DNA from: Trichoplax sp. H2
Taxonomy: Eukaryota; Placozoa; Uniplacotomia; Trichoplacea
Length of the DNA stretch: 64,000 bases
Direction: 5' to 3'
Assembly: GCA_003344405.1 (NCBI GenBank)
Contig: NOWV01000014.1
Span: forward strand, 744,001-808,000
The notes under the pieces are model-generated. The model was not told where the DNA came from and ran no database searches. It worked only from the letters and a program-made list of their open reading frames with translations. Shown here piece after piece: positions 14,283 through 24,155 of the stretch. The first letter of the stretch is position 1. The number at the start of each line of letters is the position of its first letter. The position numbers were made by a program, and so were the translations under genes.

Positions 14283-15392
14283 ATGTTCGTTTGCCAAAAA
14301 GGTACAACTACGATTTCAATTTATCACAAGAATGAAACAAGCTTTAAGTATCCAACGATTTATGACCAATATCTTCAAGCTGCTGTGGTGTTAAATTCTA
14401 CCGTTGCTATCATTAGCATCATATTAAACACTTATGTTTTACTTGTTATTACCTATAATAAAACCATGCGATCAGCTGCTCACTTGGGAATGATAAACTT
14501 AGCTTTCGCTGGATTGATATGTTCGGCTTCGTTTTCAGCGGCTGATGGTATAATATATTACTCTAGTATCAATAAGCTACTACAAGATAAATTAGTTATT
14601 GATATTACATGTGGAGTTGCTGTTCCATTAGGTATGTCAGCTTATATGGCCAGTATCGCTACATTAACTTTTATTGCGATCGATCGTTATCGTGAAATGG
14701 CTGTACCGTCATCACACAAGTGGAAAAGATGGCAACTATTATTCGGATTGATTACAGTCTGGCTATTCGGCTCGTCAATAAGCTTTCCGCACGCTCTAAA
14801 TAAACTCAATTCTCAATCGCTTGTCAAAGCGTGCGATTTATGGGTTTTACGTTATGATGGCAGGAAAGTTAACCTTTATCTCATTGACATTCCTCTTTTC
14901 ATACTCTTTTTGATAATGCTTCTCTGCTATCTAAGAATTACGATCAAAATAAAAAGTACTAACAAAATTTTAGATGCTAATCAAGTGGATGATAATACTA
15001 TTTCACGAGTAGACGAAATTAGATCGCAACGTAGAAACTTATTACTGAAAGTCTTCCTGATCATATCCTTGATACAATTTTTGTTAATTCTTGTATGGCT
15101 TGTGATGATTCATGTCCTAGTTTTGGGTTACGACGTTGCTAATATCCATTTACTAGGGCTTTTATCTATTATGAATCATACATTTTTGATATGTATGAGT
15201 AGTTATAATGCTTTTATTTATATCTATTACTTGGAAAGATTTCGCTTCTTTGTTGAAAAAATGTTCCCGTGCTGTATGCGCTTAGAAGGTGAGGAACAAA
15301 TGAACCTAACAAATGATCGAGCACAAAATCCTTATGCGATATATCAAGGAGAGCCCGATGGTGCAGCCATGGAGACAAACAATGAAAATTAA
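14283..15392 (+). CDS. Orphan class A (rhodopsin-like) GPCR, single exon
   Basis: A 369-residue intronless seven-helix receptor. The N-terminus (about 30 residues) carries a sequon at N17. TM1 contains ILNTYVLL (about 47-54). TM3 ends in an intact DRY (134-136). C110 and C184 can form the conserved TM3-ECL2 disulfide. The third loop is basic and includes RSQRRN (about 247-252). TM7 has NAFIY (309-313), so the Pro of NPxxY is replaced by Ala. A CC pair (330-331) follows the helix-8 region and the tail contains QNPY (348-351). The CC-plus-QNPY tail is shared with the GPCR at 4495-5589, which suggests the two belong to one expanded subfamily. The ligand cannot be assigned. The start is the first in-frame ATG, in an AT-rich 5' context. 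Confidence 0.9.
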   Translation: MFVCQKGTTTISIYHKNETSFKYPTIYDQYLQAAVVLNSTVAIISIILNTYVLLVITYNKTMRSAAHLGMINLAFAGLICSASFSAADGIIYYSSINKLLQDKLVIDITCGVAVPLGMSAYMASIATLTFIAIDRYREMAVPSSHKWKRWQLLFGLITVWLFGSSISFPHALNKLNSQSLVKACDLWVLRYDGRKVNLYLIDIPLFILFLIMLLCYLRITIKIKSTNKILDANQVDDNTISRVDEIRSQRRNLLLKVFLIISLIQFLLILVWLVMIHVLVLGYDVANIHLLGLLSIMNHTFLICMSSYNAFIYIYYLERFRFFVEKMFPCCMRLEGEEQMNLTNDRAQNPYAIYQGEPDGAAMETNNEN

Positions 15393-18300
15393 AGATATAA
15401 TTGTAAAATAGCAATAACTGTGTAGCTAGAGTAAATAATGATTCGATATTCATGAACGTAATATTACACAAAATATGGATAGAGCATCCTTTGATCGATG
15501 ATAATATATTAAGACCGTTCTTGTCAGGTACAAAGCAACTATCTTACGAGGAATACTTTAGATCATGTATGCAAATGATATACGTACTGCACGGCATTGT
15601 ATATTATAACTACCCTATACTGGCACAGTTTTTGTAAACTATCCAAAATTGTTGACACAATAATTAGATGGCTAAAATTTTCGATTTCTATGAATTGCAT
15701 TGTTTTATTCATGTTAAGGTATGAATACTGCATTAGCACTGAGGAATTTATTGTCAGCGATATTGAATGTCTACTGTATAATATTAGTGAAGTTAGATCT
15801 AAGTTCATACATTTACTACAGCATATTTTTTTTTATAATATATCACAATAATAATCTTTACTAGTTATCTCAAATGGCCTACGGCTAGTGCAGTAAGATG
15901 TAGATTTAGTCACATCTGAAATCAAAAATTTCTGGTCTATTGAATTTTTATATACTGTAGCTGCTCGATTAAGCCGTAATATATATATTCTACGAAAATT
16001 CTTGTTTCTTTCGATAGGTCGTCGAAATAAAGTAGGAGGAATGACAGCCTCGAGTTGATATTTATTTCATTCCTTTATTCCAATGTTTCGCTTTGAATTT
16101 AATCCGAGCAAAATTTCATAATATATGCATGAGGTTGTATGAATATCCATCCAAAAAAGAATAAAATATCTAAATGATTCAATTATTTCTTAATTAAAAA
16201 TCCGGCAACATCTTTGTATGGCGAATATAATATCATTTATCATAATATAAAATTTTGCGATTCTCTTTTGTCGTCGATTATATTTCCAGTTACACATTAG
16301 CTATTAATGCTTAAAGATTACAAATTTTTTCAACTGAATTTCGTTATGAAATATTCAATTTATTTTAATAGTACTTTATCCATTCCCACTATCGAAGTTT
16401 GAGCCATTGTAAATATAATAAAATGTTGCCTTTATGATAGATAATCATGAATTCATAAGTTTTTTGCGATGAATAACTCTGCATAGTATGCTGAGGTTTT
16501 CCGGGTAATAGAAGCAGATTTTTTACGCTCCGTTTTTACATTTTTTTCTATCGAGCTATATCCAAACTTAATCTTAGATTCCTTCTACTGATTATGCAAG
16601 AATAAATACTAATTATTCATAATAAATATTTACCAATTTGACAAAGATAGGGCTGAAATTTATTAAATTCTCGTTTTAGTAGTGCAGTATACCAGTATTT
16701 CAAAGTGTAGGTTTATAATTTTATAGTTCATATTATTAACCTATAGATAATTTGGAATATCCTGATTGTATCTGCGCTGTTATTGAAAAATAGTTGTGTC
16801 TTTATGATACTCTGTCCCAATTACGAGATTTTAATTGGTTCGATAAAAATTTATGATGCAGTAAGGACATGGCAGAAATGTTTGTAGGTACATTACAGTA
16901 CAGCACGTACACATGATTTCGAAAATTTTACATAATAATCCCAAGGTAGTGGGGTGTGAGTGACAAGGTAATAACGTATTTTCTATTTATTATTTTTATA
17001 TTTGTGACGTTCTATAAATAAGTACTTATTTCAATAGAAATTTGTTAGCAGTGTGTAATAGAGCGTAAATCCAGTTTACTTCTATTTCGATCGGCGGAAT
17101 CTATCTAACAAATCCCTTTACAACCCCTTATGATACTTGAAGCACAGATGAAAAATATCCTTGACATTTGGCAGCGCACCTCAAATCATGATTATCAGCC
17201 ATATGAATATTGATTAAGGTATTAAAAATAAAAAGGATCTAAATGAAGACTATAATAGTCAGGAATGAGATCGACATGAGAGATAAGTATTGATTCAGAA
17301 CAGAAGTCATGAATTTAAAGGGTATAGCTCATATGATGCAATAATGTAGCATAGCTGGTTGAATGGACGTCATTAGCTTACCTAGTCGACTGCCCTTGTC
17401 AATTGTATAGTTGCAGTATTTTATCAATTTATCTTGCAAAGTACAATCGGGAACATGCACTACTGAAAAATCTTCTTTTAAGACTTTACGATGTGGAATT
17501 AGTGACCTTGAGGTTGAGTTATTTGGGCATTCATATGGGTGTACCGATTTTTAAACTGACAGCAATAGTTTAAAAACAAAAATATTGGTGCTGAGTGATT
17601 TAGGAGAACAAGTTGACCGTATACTAGTGTACAGCCACTGCATATTTTTATTACTGTACTAGTACTACAGATTACGGTTTACAAATACGATACGCATTAC
17701 GCCGTTATAATTAATAGTGAGTAGAAATATATGATAATTTGTTTATTTAATATAATTATGTAAATTTATGATTGCGCAATTTGCATTTGTATCTAAGTAT
17801 AGAAGTACAATTTGCCTTGCATATTTTCTTATACAGTAAAATTTAAAATTTTAAGATTATCTTTATTACCATTGTCAGTAGATCAGTGTCACCGTAAATT
17901 CTTTAACATATGCTTTAACATGCTTTTGATTAATTAATATGATCAATAAGACTGTACCTCGTCGGTTCGATACTGCTTTCAGCAAAGTCTTGCGAACACT
18001 ATTAACTGTAATCGGCGATCCAATTTAAAATTGTTTCAGTTTTATCGCAAATCATAATTTACAATGTAATGCTTATAAACATAGCAGTAAAAATAATAAC
18101 TTTGGTTTTATCATTGTTTCTACTGATGGCAATAAATGAGAGTTGATTATATGAGACTAACTTTCTTTTTTACTCGTATTTATTACGGTAATTTGCAAAA
18201 TAATAGATTTATCAATTATGTATTGACGCGGATTACAATAAGATGAGATTCCCCACGAATCGCTTGACATTTTATGGTAATTATGTATCTCCTAAAATTC

Positions 18301-18414
18301 TATTTATTCTACTTTAGCTAATTAACGGCAATAAATAATTTAATGTAATGCAACTACTGTACTTAATAGGATTATACTTAATACGGTATAGAAAGTGATA
18401 ATAATTCTCAATAG
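15393..18414. other. Intergenic, no confident gene
   Basis: No recognised exon on either strand. Several open frames of about 60-85 codons overlap each other on opposite strands at 15.2-15.85 kb and have no family resemblance; they are probably chance. The rightmost 500 bp or so (from about 17.8 kb) resembles the downstream flank of the second ATP-grasp gene (19.9-20.3 kb), so the duplication unit reaches beyond the coding sequence. Confidence 0.45.
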
Positions 18415-19332
18415 CTATGCCTTATTAGTACGATTTAGAAGATTTTGAATGAGTGTTGCGAGGTTATGAGCACAGCGACGATCGAATCGAAAGAATAGTT
18501 CAGGCTCTAGTATTTCGAACTCTGATAGTAGTAATTGATTTTGAGAGTCGTATATAGCATCTACTCGAGCGTAAGCCGGTTTAGTCCTGCATTTCTCTAC
18601 AACATTTTCGGCAAAATGACGTTCCTGATCCGATGCAGTATATGGAAAGACATACCCTCCATAGTCGTCTTGAATCTTAAATTCTCCTTTTTTAGCTACT
18701 TTAAGTACACTATGAGTTAGTTTACCATCGATGACCACAAAGGACATTTCGCCTTTTGTAGTATAAGCTTCCATAAATGGCTGGGCAAGCAATTCCTTCT
18801 GTGATATCAAATCTGTGAGAATACTCTTGTATTCATCGATTTCATCGCGTTTTATCTTGAAAGTATTTTTGGCAGCAGCTGACACAGCCGGTTTAACGAC
18901 TATAGTTTGTGTCTGGAGTTTATTAAAGATATTATCAATATTTCTTAGATCATTATTGCATAATTTTATCGTTTCCACGATAGGAATTTTCTTTTCTTGG
19001 AATTCAAATAAGTAATTTTTGTCTATATTCCACAAGCATAGATCTGCTGAATTAATTAAAATCGTCTTTTTCTCTGTTAGATGTATCCATTCTTTAAAAC
19101 TTTCCCAATAATCGGAATAGTTCCATGTAGAGCGAATGATAGCACAGCGTACAGTCTCCCATTCGAATGGAATATCCCAAGCAACACGTATTGCAGTTAA
19201 TCCCACATTTCTTAGGCAATGGATGAGTAAGCTTTCTTCAAATCTAGACTGGATACGGTAGAAATCGTGATCGGGCAAATCTTGAAACCGGCTACTGTTA
19301 CAAGATTCGGTTACAATTGCTACGTCAATCAT
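18415..19332 (-). CDS. ATP-grasp ligase-like protein, bacterial-type (copy 1)
   Basis: A 305-residue single-exon gene for a cytosolic-type ATP-grasp fold protein. It resembles the bacterial stand-alone ATP-grasp enzymes of the DcsG/RimK-like kind, which form amide-like bonds through an acyl-phosphate. An N-terminal pre-ATP-grasp region ends in the RSTWNY motif (67-72), typical of this group. WNIDKNYL (101-108) follows. VVKPAVSAAAKNT (145-157) holds the nucleotide-binding lysine and a flexible loop, and AQPFMEAYTTKGEMS (183-197) is the next conserved block. YARVDAIYD (254-262) and EFEILEPEL (271-279) carry the acidic metal ligands. No signal peptide or TM segment is visible. There is no intron, unlike most of the non-GPCR genes nearby. 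The substrate is unknown. A near-identical copy lies 1 kb upstream in the same orientation. Acquisition from bacteria followed by duplication is my inference. Confidence 0.85.
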   Translation of the reverse strand: MIDVAIVTESCNSSRFQDLPDHDFYRIQSRFEESLLIHCLRNVGLTAIRVAWDIPFEWETVRCAIIRSTWNYSDYWESFKEWIHLTEKKTILINSADLCLWNIDKNYLFEFQEKKIPIVETIKLCNNDLRNIDNIFNKLQTQTIVVKPAVSAAAKNTFKIKRDEIDEYKSILTDLISQKELLAQPFMEAYTTKGEMSFVVIDGKLTHSVLKVAKKGEFKIQDDYGGYVFPYTASDQERHFAENVVEKCRTKPAYARVDAIYDSQNQLLLSEFEILEPELFFRFDRRCAHNLATLIQNLLNRTNKA

Positions 19333-20318
19333 TGTCGTTCACGATTCGTCTTCTTTTTCCTACACAATATTTCGACAATCAAATACTACGGTGCTACACT
19401 AGTTAATTAATTAAGTTAAGCCTTCCAACGCTTAGTACTATCCTTAAGAAGAAATTTTTCAAAAACTAAGCGATTTTTTTAGCTTTAAAACCTTGCAAAG
19501 GAATAATGGATAGTGCTGGAACTGCAGGATAATGTCCATCTTGTGCGTTATTCGAAGACGGTTCGTTTGGAACCACTTTCATACCGGGTAAAATTTATTG
19601 TTTATATATAACAGGCTGGCATTACCGACGTTGGCTGTAACATATTGTGTTATTATATAATTACGGTATGCTAGTCCTATAATTATAATCCGTGGCGTGG
19701 CTGACAGACTGTGACTAATAGCGATGTTGGCCGTAACATATTGTGTTGTATCACACCAGCTTGCAAGAACCTGCTACTTCTCATCGCTGGAACAGCTCTA
19801 TCCGTTCTCTTGTCCAAATTGAATATAATAATTAAATTTCATGCAGTGTCAGCCTTGTGTAGTGATAGGTATTTGCAAGCAAGGGTAAGTACCGTCTTGG
19901 ACCATGATACAGTGTAAAAGAATAATTTGCTTCGCATATTTCCTTATACCGTAATATTATTTAACTTCAGGGCTAATCATATTAATTATATAATTTTTCA
20001 TCATTGTCAGAAGGATCAAAGATGGAAAGTAACAGTCATGATTTTATTATTGCATCGAATGATGACGGCAATAAGTATCAATTTATAATTACTTTGTTTA
20101 CGCAGTTACTCAAAAGTTACTTGAAATTGATTTTATTTAAGTACGGAAATACAGAGTATGCAATAACTATGCATTCATCTTTCATTATAATTTACGCTGC
20201 ATATCTATAGACTTGAATCAAACTATTATACGTAAACTATAATTTAAGATACTGCAACTACTTTGTAGGATTATACTTTATACCGTGTGTAGAGTGATAA
20301 TTATTCTCAATAGTTACT
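19333..20318. other. Spacer between tandem ATP-grasp genes
   Basis: This 986-bp spacer holds the promoter side of copy 1 and the 3' flank of copy 2. A short direct repeat (GTAACATATTGTGTT, preceded by ACGTTGGCT or ATGTTGGCC) is at about 19638 and again at about 19733. The segment near 19921-20310 resembles 17810-18400 downstream of copy 1 (for example TTGC.TCGCATAT-like, TCATTGTCAG, GCAACTACT and ATTCTCAATAG words), as expected for a segmental duplication that included 3' flanks. No separate gene is recognised. Confidence 0.5.
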
Positions 20319-21245
20319 TTATACCTTATTAGTACGATTAAGAATATTTCGAATAACTGTTGCGAGGTTATCTGCACATCGTCGATCGAATCGAAAGAAT
20401 AGTTCAGGCTCTAGTAGTTCGATCTCCGTTAAAAATAATTGATTTTGAGAGTCGTATATAGCATCTACTCGAGCGTAAGCCGGTTTAGTCCTGCATTTCT
20501 CTACAACATTTTCGGCAAAGTGACGTTCTTGATCCGATGCAGTATACGGAAAGACATACCCTCCATAGTCGTCTTGAATCTTAAATTCTCCTTTTTTAGC
20601 TACTTTAAGTACACTATGAGTTAGTTTGCCATCGATGACCATGAAGGACATTTCGCCTTTTGTAGTGTAAGTTTCCATAAATGGCTGAGCAAGCAATTCT
20701 TTCTGTGATATTAAGTCTGTGAGAACACTCTTGTATTCATCGATTTCATCGCGTTTAATCTTGAAAGTATTTTTGGCAGTTGCTGACACAGCCGGTTTAA
20801 TAACTATCGTTTGTGTTTGAAGTTTATTAAAGATATTATCAGCATTTTTGAGATCAGAATTGTTCAATTTTATCGTTTCCACGATAGGAATTTTCTTTTC
20901 TTGTAATTCAAATAAGTAATTTTTGTCTATATTCCACAAGCATAGATCTGCTGAATTAATTAAAATCGTCTTTTTCTCTGCTGTACGTATCCAATTTTCA
21001 AAACTTTCCAAGTTATCGATATAATTCCATGTAGAGCGAATGATCGCGCAGCGTACAGTCTCCCATTCGAATGGAATATCCCATGCAACACGTATTGCAG
21101 TTAATCCCACATTTCTTAAGCAATGGATGAGTAAGCTTTCTTCATATCTGGTCTGGATACGTGCAAAATCATCATCTGGTATATCCTGAAATCGGCTACT
21201 GTTGCAAGATTCGGTTACAATGGCAACGTCAATCATCATTGACAA
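20319..21245 (-). CDS. ATP-grasp ligase-like protein, bacterial-type (copy 2)
   Basis: A tandem paralogue of the gene at 18415-19332. The frame gives 308 residues from the first ATG; starting at the fourth codon (21236) gives MIDVAIV and the same 305-residue length as copy 1, so that start is equally likely. By eye about 30 substitutions separate the two proteins (roughly 90% identity), mostly conservative or in the 70-90 and 120-135 regions. All ATP-grasp blocks are intact: RSTWNY, WNIDKNYL, VIKPAVSATAKNT, AQPFMETYTTKGEMS, YARVDAIYD and EIELLEPEL. There are no stops or frameshifts, so both copies appear under purifying selection. It is intronless like copy 1. The reaction and substrate are not determinable from sequence. 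Confidence 0.85.
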   Translation of the reverse strand: MSMMIDVAIVTESCNSSRFQDIPDDDFARIQTRYEESLLIHCLRNVGLTAIRVAWDIPFEWETVRCAIIRSTWNYIDNLESFENWIRTAEKKTILINSADLCLWNIDKNYLFELQEKKIPIVETIKLNNSDLKNADNIFNKLQTQTIVIKPAVSATAKNTFKIKRDEIDEYKSVLTDLISQKELLAQPFMETYTTKGEMSFMVIDGKLTHSVLKVAKKGEFKIQDDYGGYVFPYTASDQERHFAENVVEKCRTKPAYARVDAIYDSQNQLFLTEIELLEPELFFRFDRRCADNLATVIRNILNRTNKV

Positions 21246-23762
21246 TTTATCTTTTTTAGCTCTACGCGTATTTCACAATCAAAACACTACAGTATTGCTC
21301 TAGTTCAACAAGAACGCGTCTAGAAATCATTCAACTGCGAGCAATCGTACAGTACAACAGAGGATTAGCAGTTATTTCATTTATTCTATAGCACAGTTCA
21401 CTTTGCAGACAACTTGACGGATACTTGGTTGCACACGGTAAGTCAAAAAGTAGATCATTGGAGTTTTGCTGACTGGTGGCTAACAGTAGCTAGGGACGAC
21501 AACTAGTCGTGCCCAGCGGGAAGGAAAATGGATCACGATGAACTCTGCATAGCTCATACAGTACAATATGGAGCTTGCTGCCACTATTGTCATACAAAAT
21601 ACAGTACAGTATTGCATAAAGTTGCATCACTTGCTTTTACTATGCCAACATACAGTACGTACAGTACTGTAAGCCTCAACGGTACAGTACTCGAAAATTG
21701 AATGGAATATTGTACTGTGGCCGACAACTGAGCGCTGACCACGCTGACAATATTCTGAGTACTATGTATTCACTGCCACCAGCCTCCTGTAGTCTTGGCA
21801 ATCTTCTAGATAGATCGAGTGACATGATTTATTAGGGATTTGTGGATGTCCGACAGACAGGTTAGGAAGACATATATCTAGGAGTACATATCTTCCTAAC
21901 CTATCCAATTATATATGATTATATTGATTTAAATTATTGTTCTTAATTGATAATAAATAGTGAGTCTATGTTGTCATGTACTATAGATTGTTATGCTATA
22001 ATGTTTATTGCCATGTACGATCGGACAGGTTAGGAAGACATGTATCTTGGGGAGTACATGTCTTCCAACTTGTCAGATTATATTTATTTAATAATAAAAT
22101 AATTGTTCGTTATTACTAATCAATAAATGATGAGCCTATGTAGTCATGCAGATTGTTATGCTATAATATTGATTGTAATGTGGATACTAATATCAGGAAG
22201 ATAAATTTGGGTTTGCTCATTTTACTGATATACTAAGTACCGTATTTTGTGAACATGAGGAATTAATTGAGGTTCATTAAATGCAAGCTGTGCGAGCTGT
22301 ACTTACTGGATATCATTAGTGCGATTTTACCAGCACAGTCACAACGGCTGTCTGACAAACAGTTTCATCGATCTGCAAGATCCGCTCAGATGATATTTTC
22401 ATCGCCAATACTGTTTGCATGCATGTTAGTGAATAAATGGCCTGTATTGATGAATGATGAAGTCTTTGACTAGTTATGACTTTCGCAATCGTCATAAATA
22501 CAACTGAGTCCTCTAGAAGTATGGCAATACTCATACCATGATATTTACTGTACTGCATAAGTGCATATTAGTGCTCTGTAATCCCACTTGGACTAAATCT
22601 CACTAATCGTTATTACGTGTACAGTGCATTTATTCATAACTTCAGTACAATCGGATACTCAAATTATTTTATGGGTGACCAATATACATGCTCGTATAGA
22701 GTGTAGATAAATAGTAATAAAATAAAATTATAATCGTTCATTAACTGTGAGTCAGTGATAAATTAGACAGTAAAGTACAAGTACTGTACGAGTGTACAGA
22801 CGAGTATGATATAGTTACTGTAGTAAGCGAACGTATGAGCGCATGATAAATCAGCACTTACTTCCAAACCTGCTTCGGGGTTTTATTGCACATCTCAATC
22901 AAGATGCAGTACAGTACTATTAAGCATAGGAGTAACGATCTCAGTTTTGCTATTATTATACATGAATTCGAAATCGTTACACCGATAATTGCAAGATTTC
23001 AAGACATTACTTGGTGAAAACAGGATTTTTACCGAGGATAGTACATCAATTAGGCCATTCTTAATTAAAATATATAGCAACAACGATATCAGATAATGAT
23101 AAGTAGATAACCATTGCAAATTTGAATAGACCTGAAACGTATACAGTACATACTCAGCAACTACTGTACTGAACATACGTGGAGATGGTACAGTAGTACA
23201 GCAAATTGTAACTATGTAGTAACGAATTCAAAGCAAAGACATACAAAAATACATTGTATCTAATTATTGTTCTGTATTCTGCAACTTCCAACTACCAGTA
23301 AATTATGCAGTATTAAGCAGAGTTATAAGCTTGAATAATGAACTTATAAGATAATGATATAATTGAGGAAAACATAATAACGCGAGACAATACTGGCTGC
23401 AATGCATATGTTTCGAATGACGACGTATGGCATAGTACCATCAGTAAGCCATCAGTCAGTTACTTCACATCACCGGTTACTGCAGTATAGTGTTCATCAG
23501 TGCGCAATGGCTTTACATACAGTAGTTGCAAGAAAGACCTATCCGTGCAGCATTGCATGCTGATTCAATCCATTTTACTAAATATTCTGCTTTACAAGGT
23601 ATTACATATGTGTCAATCAAATTGTGTTATCACTTATTCATCATCTACTACAACTGTATCACTACTTCATAACCCCTATTTGCAAAATCGGAAAGCCGAC
23701 TATTTTACAAATAGAAGAAAAAATTTGTCGCTATTAAAAATTGCAACTAACTATGAATGCAT
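21246..23762. other. Repeat-rich intergenic stretch
   Basis: No recognised gene. It contains many ACAGTAC/ACTGTAC words (for example at about 21600, 21655, 21680, 22905 and 23150) and a two-copy hairpin-bearing tandem repeat at about 21856-22190, listed separately. Open frames of 60-90 codons at 22.27-22.56, 22.9-23.2 and 23.5-23.8 kb overlap one another or cross repeats, and none resembles a known family. Confidence 0.5.
21856..22190. repeat. Two-copy tandem repeat with a 51-nt hairpin
   Basis: Two copies of a unit of about 168 bp. Each begins with a hairpin: 21856-21906 and 22024-22074. In copy 2 the arms GACAGGTTAGGAAGACATGT and ACATGTCTTCCAACTTGTC pair almost fully around a 10-nt loop; copy 1 has arms around GGTTAGGAAGA and TCTTCCTAACC. 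The roughly 110 bp after each hairpin also match (AATAAATAGTGAGTCTATGT versus AATAAATGATGAGCCTATGT, then GATTGTTATGCTATAAT in both). Arm changes in one copy are partly compensated, so structure may matter, but a small inverted-repeat transposon remnant is the simpler reading. Confidence 0.7.
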
Positions 23763-24155
23763 TTATTTTTGAGGTTGTCCACTTTCCAGTCCTAATTGCT
23801 TGAACATACATTCATCATAAGCACGCTGAGAGGGCCGACAATATTCAAATTCGTGATTATTGTGATCTAAGCAAGTCCAGTGTTTAGTAAAGTCTTCTCT
23901 ACAACTGGCGTTGACTTTTTTAAAGAATTCAACAGCACATTCGCTTACGCGGCGTCCTTGAGGCAAGCACTTTCTTGGATCGGTGGTTTCGTAGCGACAT
24001 AACATAAATTCGTGGTTGGGCTTGTCACAATAATTTCCATAATGGTACGCTGCTGCGGCGAGTACGGCCGACGTTACATTGACTTCTTCCACTAGCAAGT
24101 CTGACACTGGAACATCTCTTGTAGAACTCATAATGACTATTTCAGATCTTGACAC
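23763..24155 (-). CDS. NDUFA8: NADH dehydrogenase (complex I) subunit NDUFA8
   Basis: Accessory subunit of mitochondrial complex I, located in the intermembrane space and imported by the Mia40 disulfide relay. The protein (130 residues, or 122 if the second ATG at 24131 is used, which I prefer because it starts just before the conserved part) has four CX9C motifs: C43-C53, C63-C73, C85-C95 and C106-C116, the double CHCH arrangement of NDUFA8. AVLAAAAYHYG, CDKPNHEFMLCR and FTKHWTCLD match the family well. The vertebrate protein continues about 45 residues further; here the frame stops soon after the last CX9C, so either the tail is absent, as in some other lineages, or a terminal exon was not found. 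It lies head-to-head with IFT54, separated by about 1.5 kb of GTAC repeats. One coding exon is visible. Confidence 0.9.
   Translation of the reverse strand: MSRSEIVIMSSTRDVPVSDLLVEEVNVTSAVLAAAAYHYGNYCDKPNHEFMLCRYETTDPRKCLPQGRRVSECAVEFFKKVNASCREDFTKHWTCLDHNNHEFEYCRPSQRAYDECMFKQLGLESGQPQK

Noticed and set aside
15214-15851. Four overlapping open frames on both strands downstream of the second GPCR
   Set aside because: Mutually overlapping, no recognisable domains, one antisense to the GPCR tail.
18535-20624. Plus-strand open frames of 61-68 codons inside and between the ATP-grasp genes
   Set aside because: Those at 18.5, 18.8 and 20.4 kb are antisense shadows of the two genes (the same peptide appears opposite both copies); the frames between the genes lack any resemblance.
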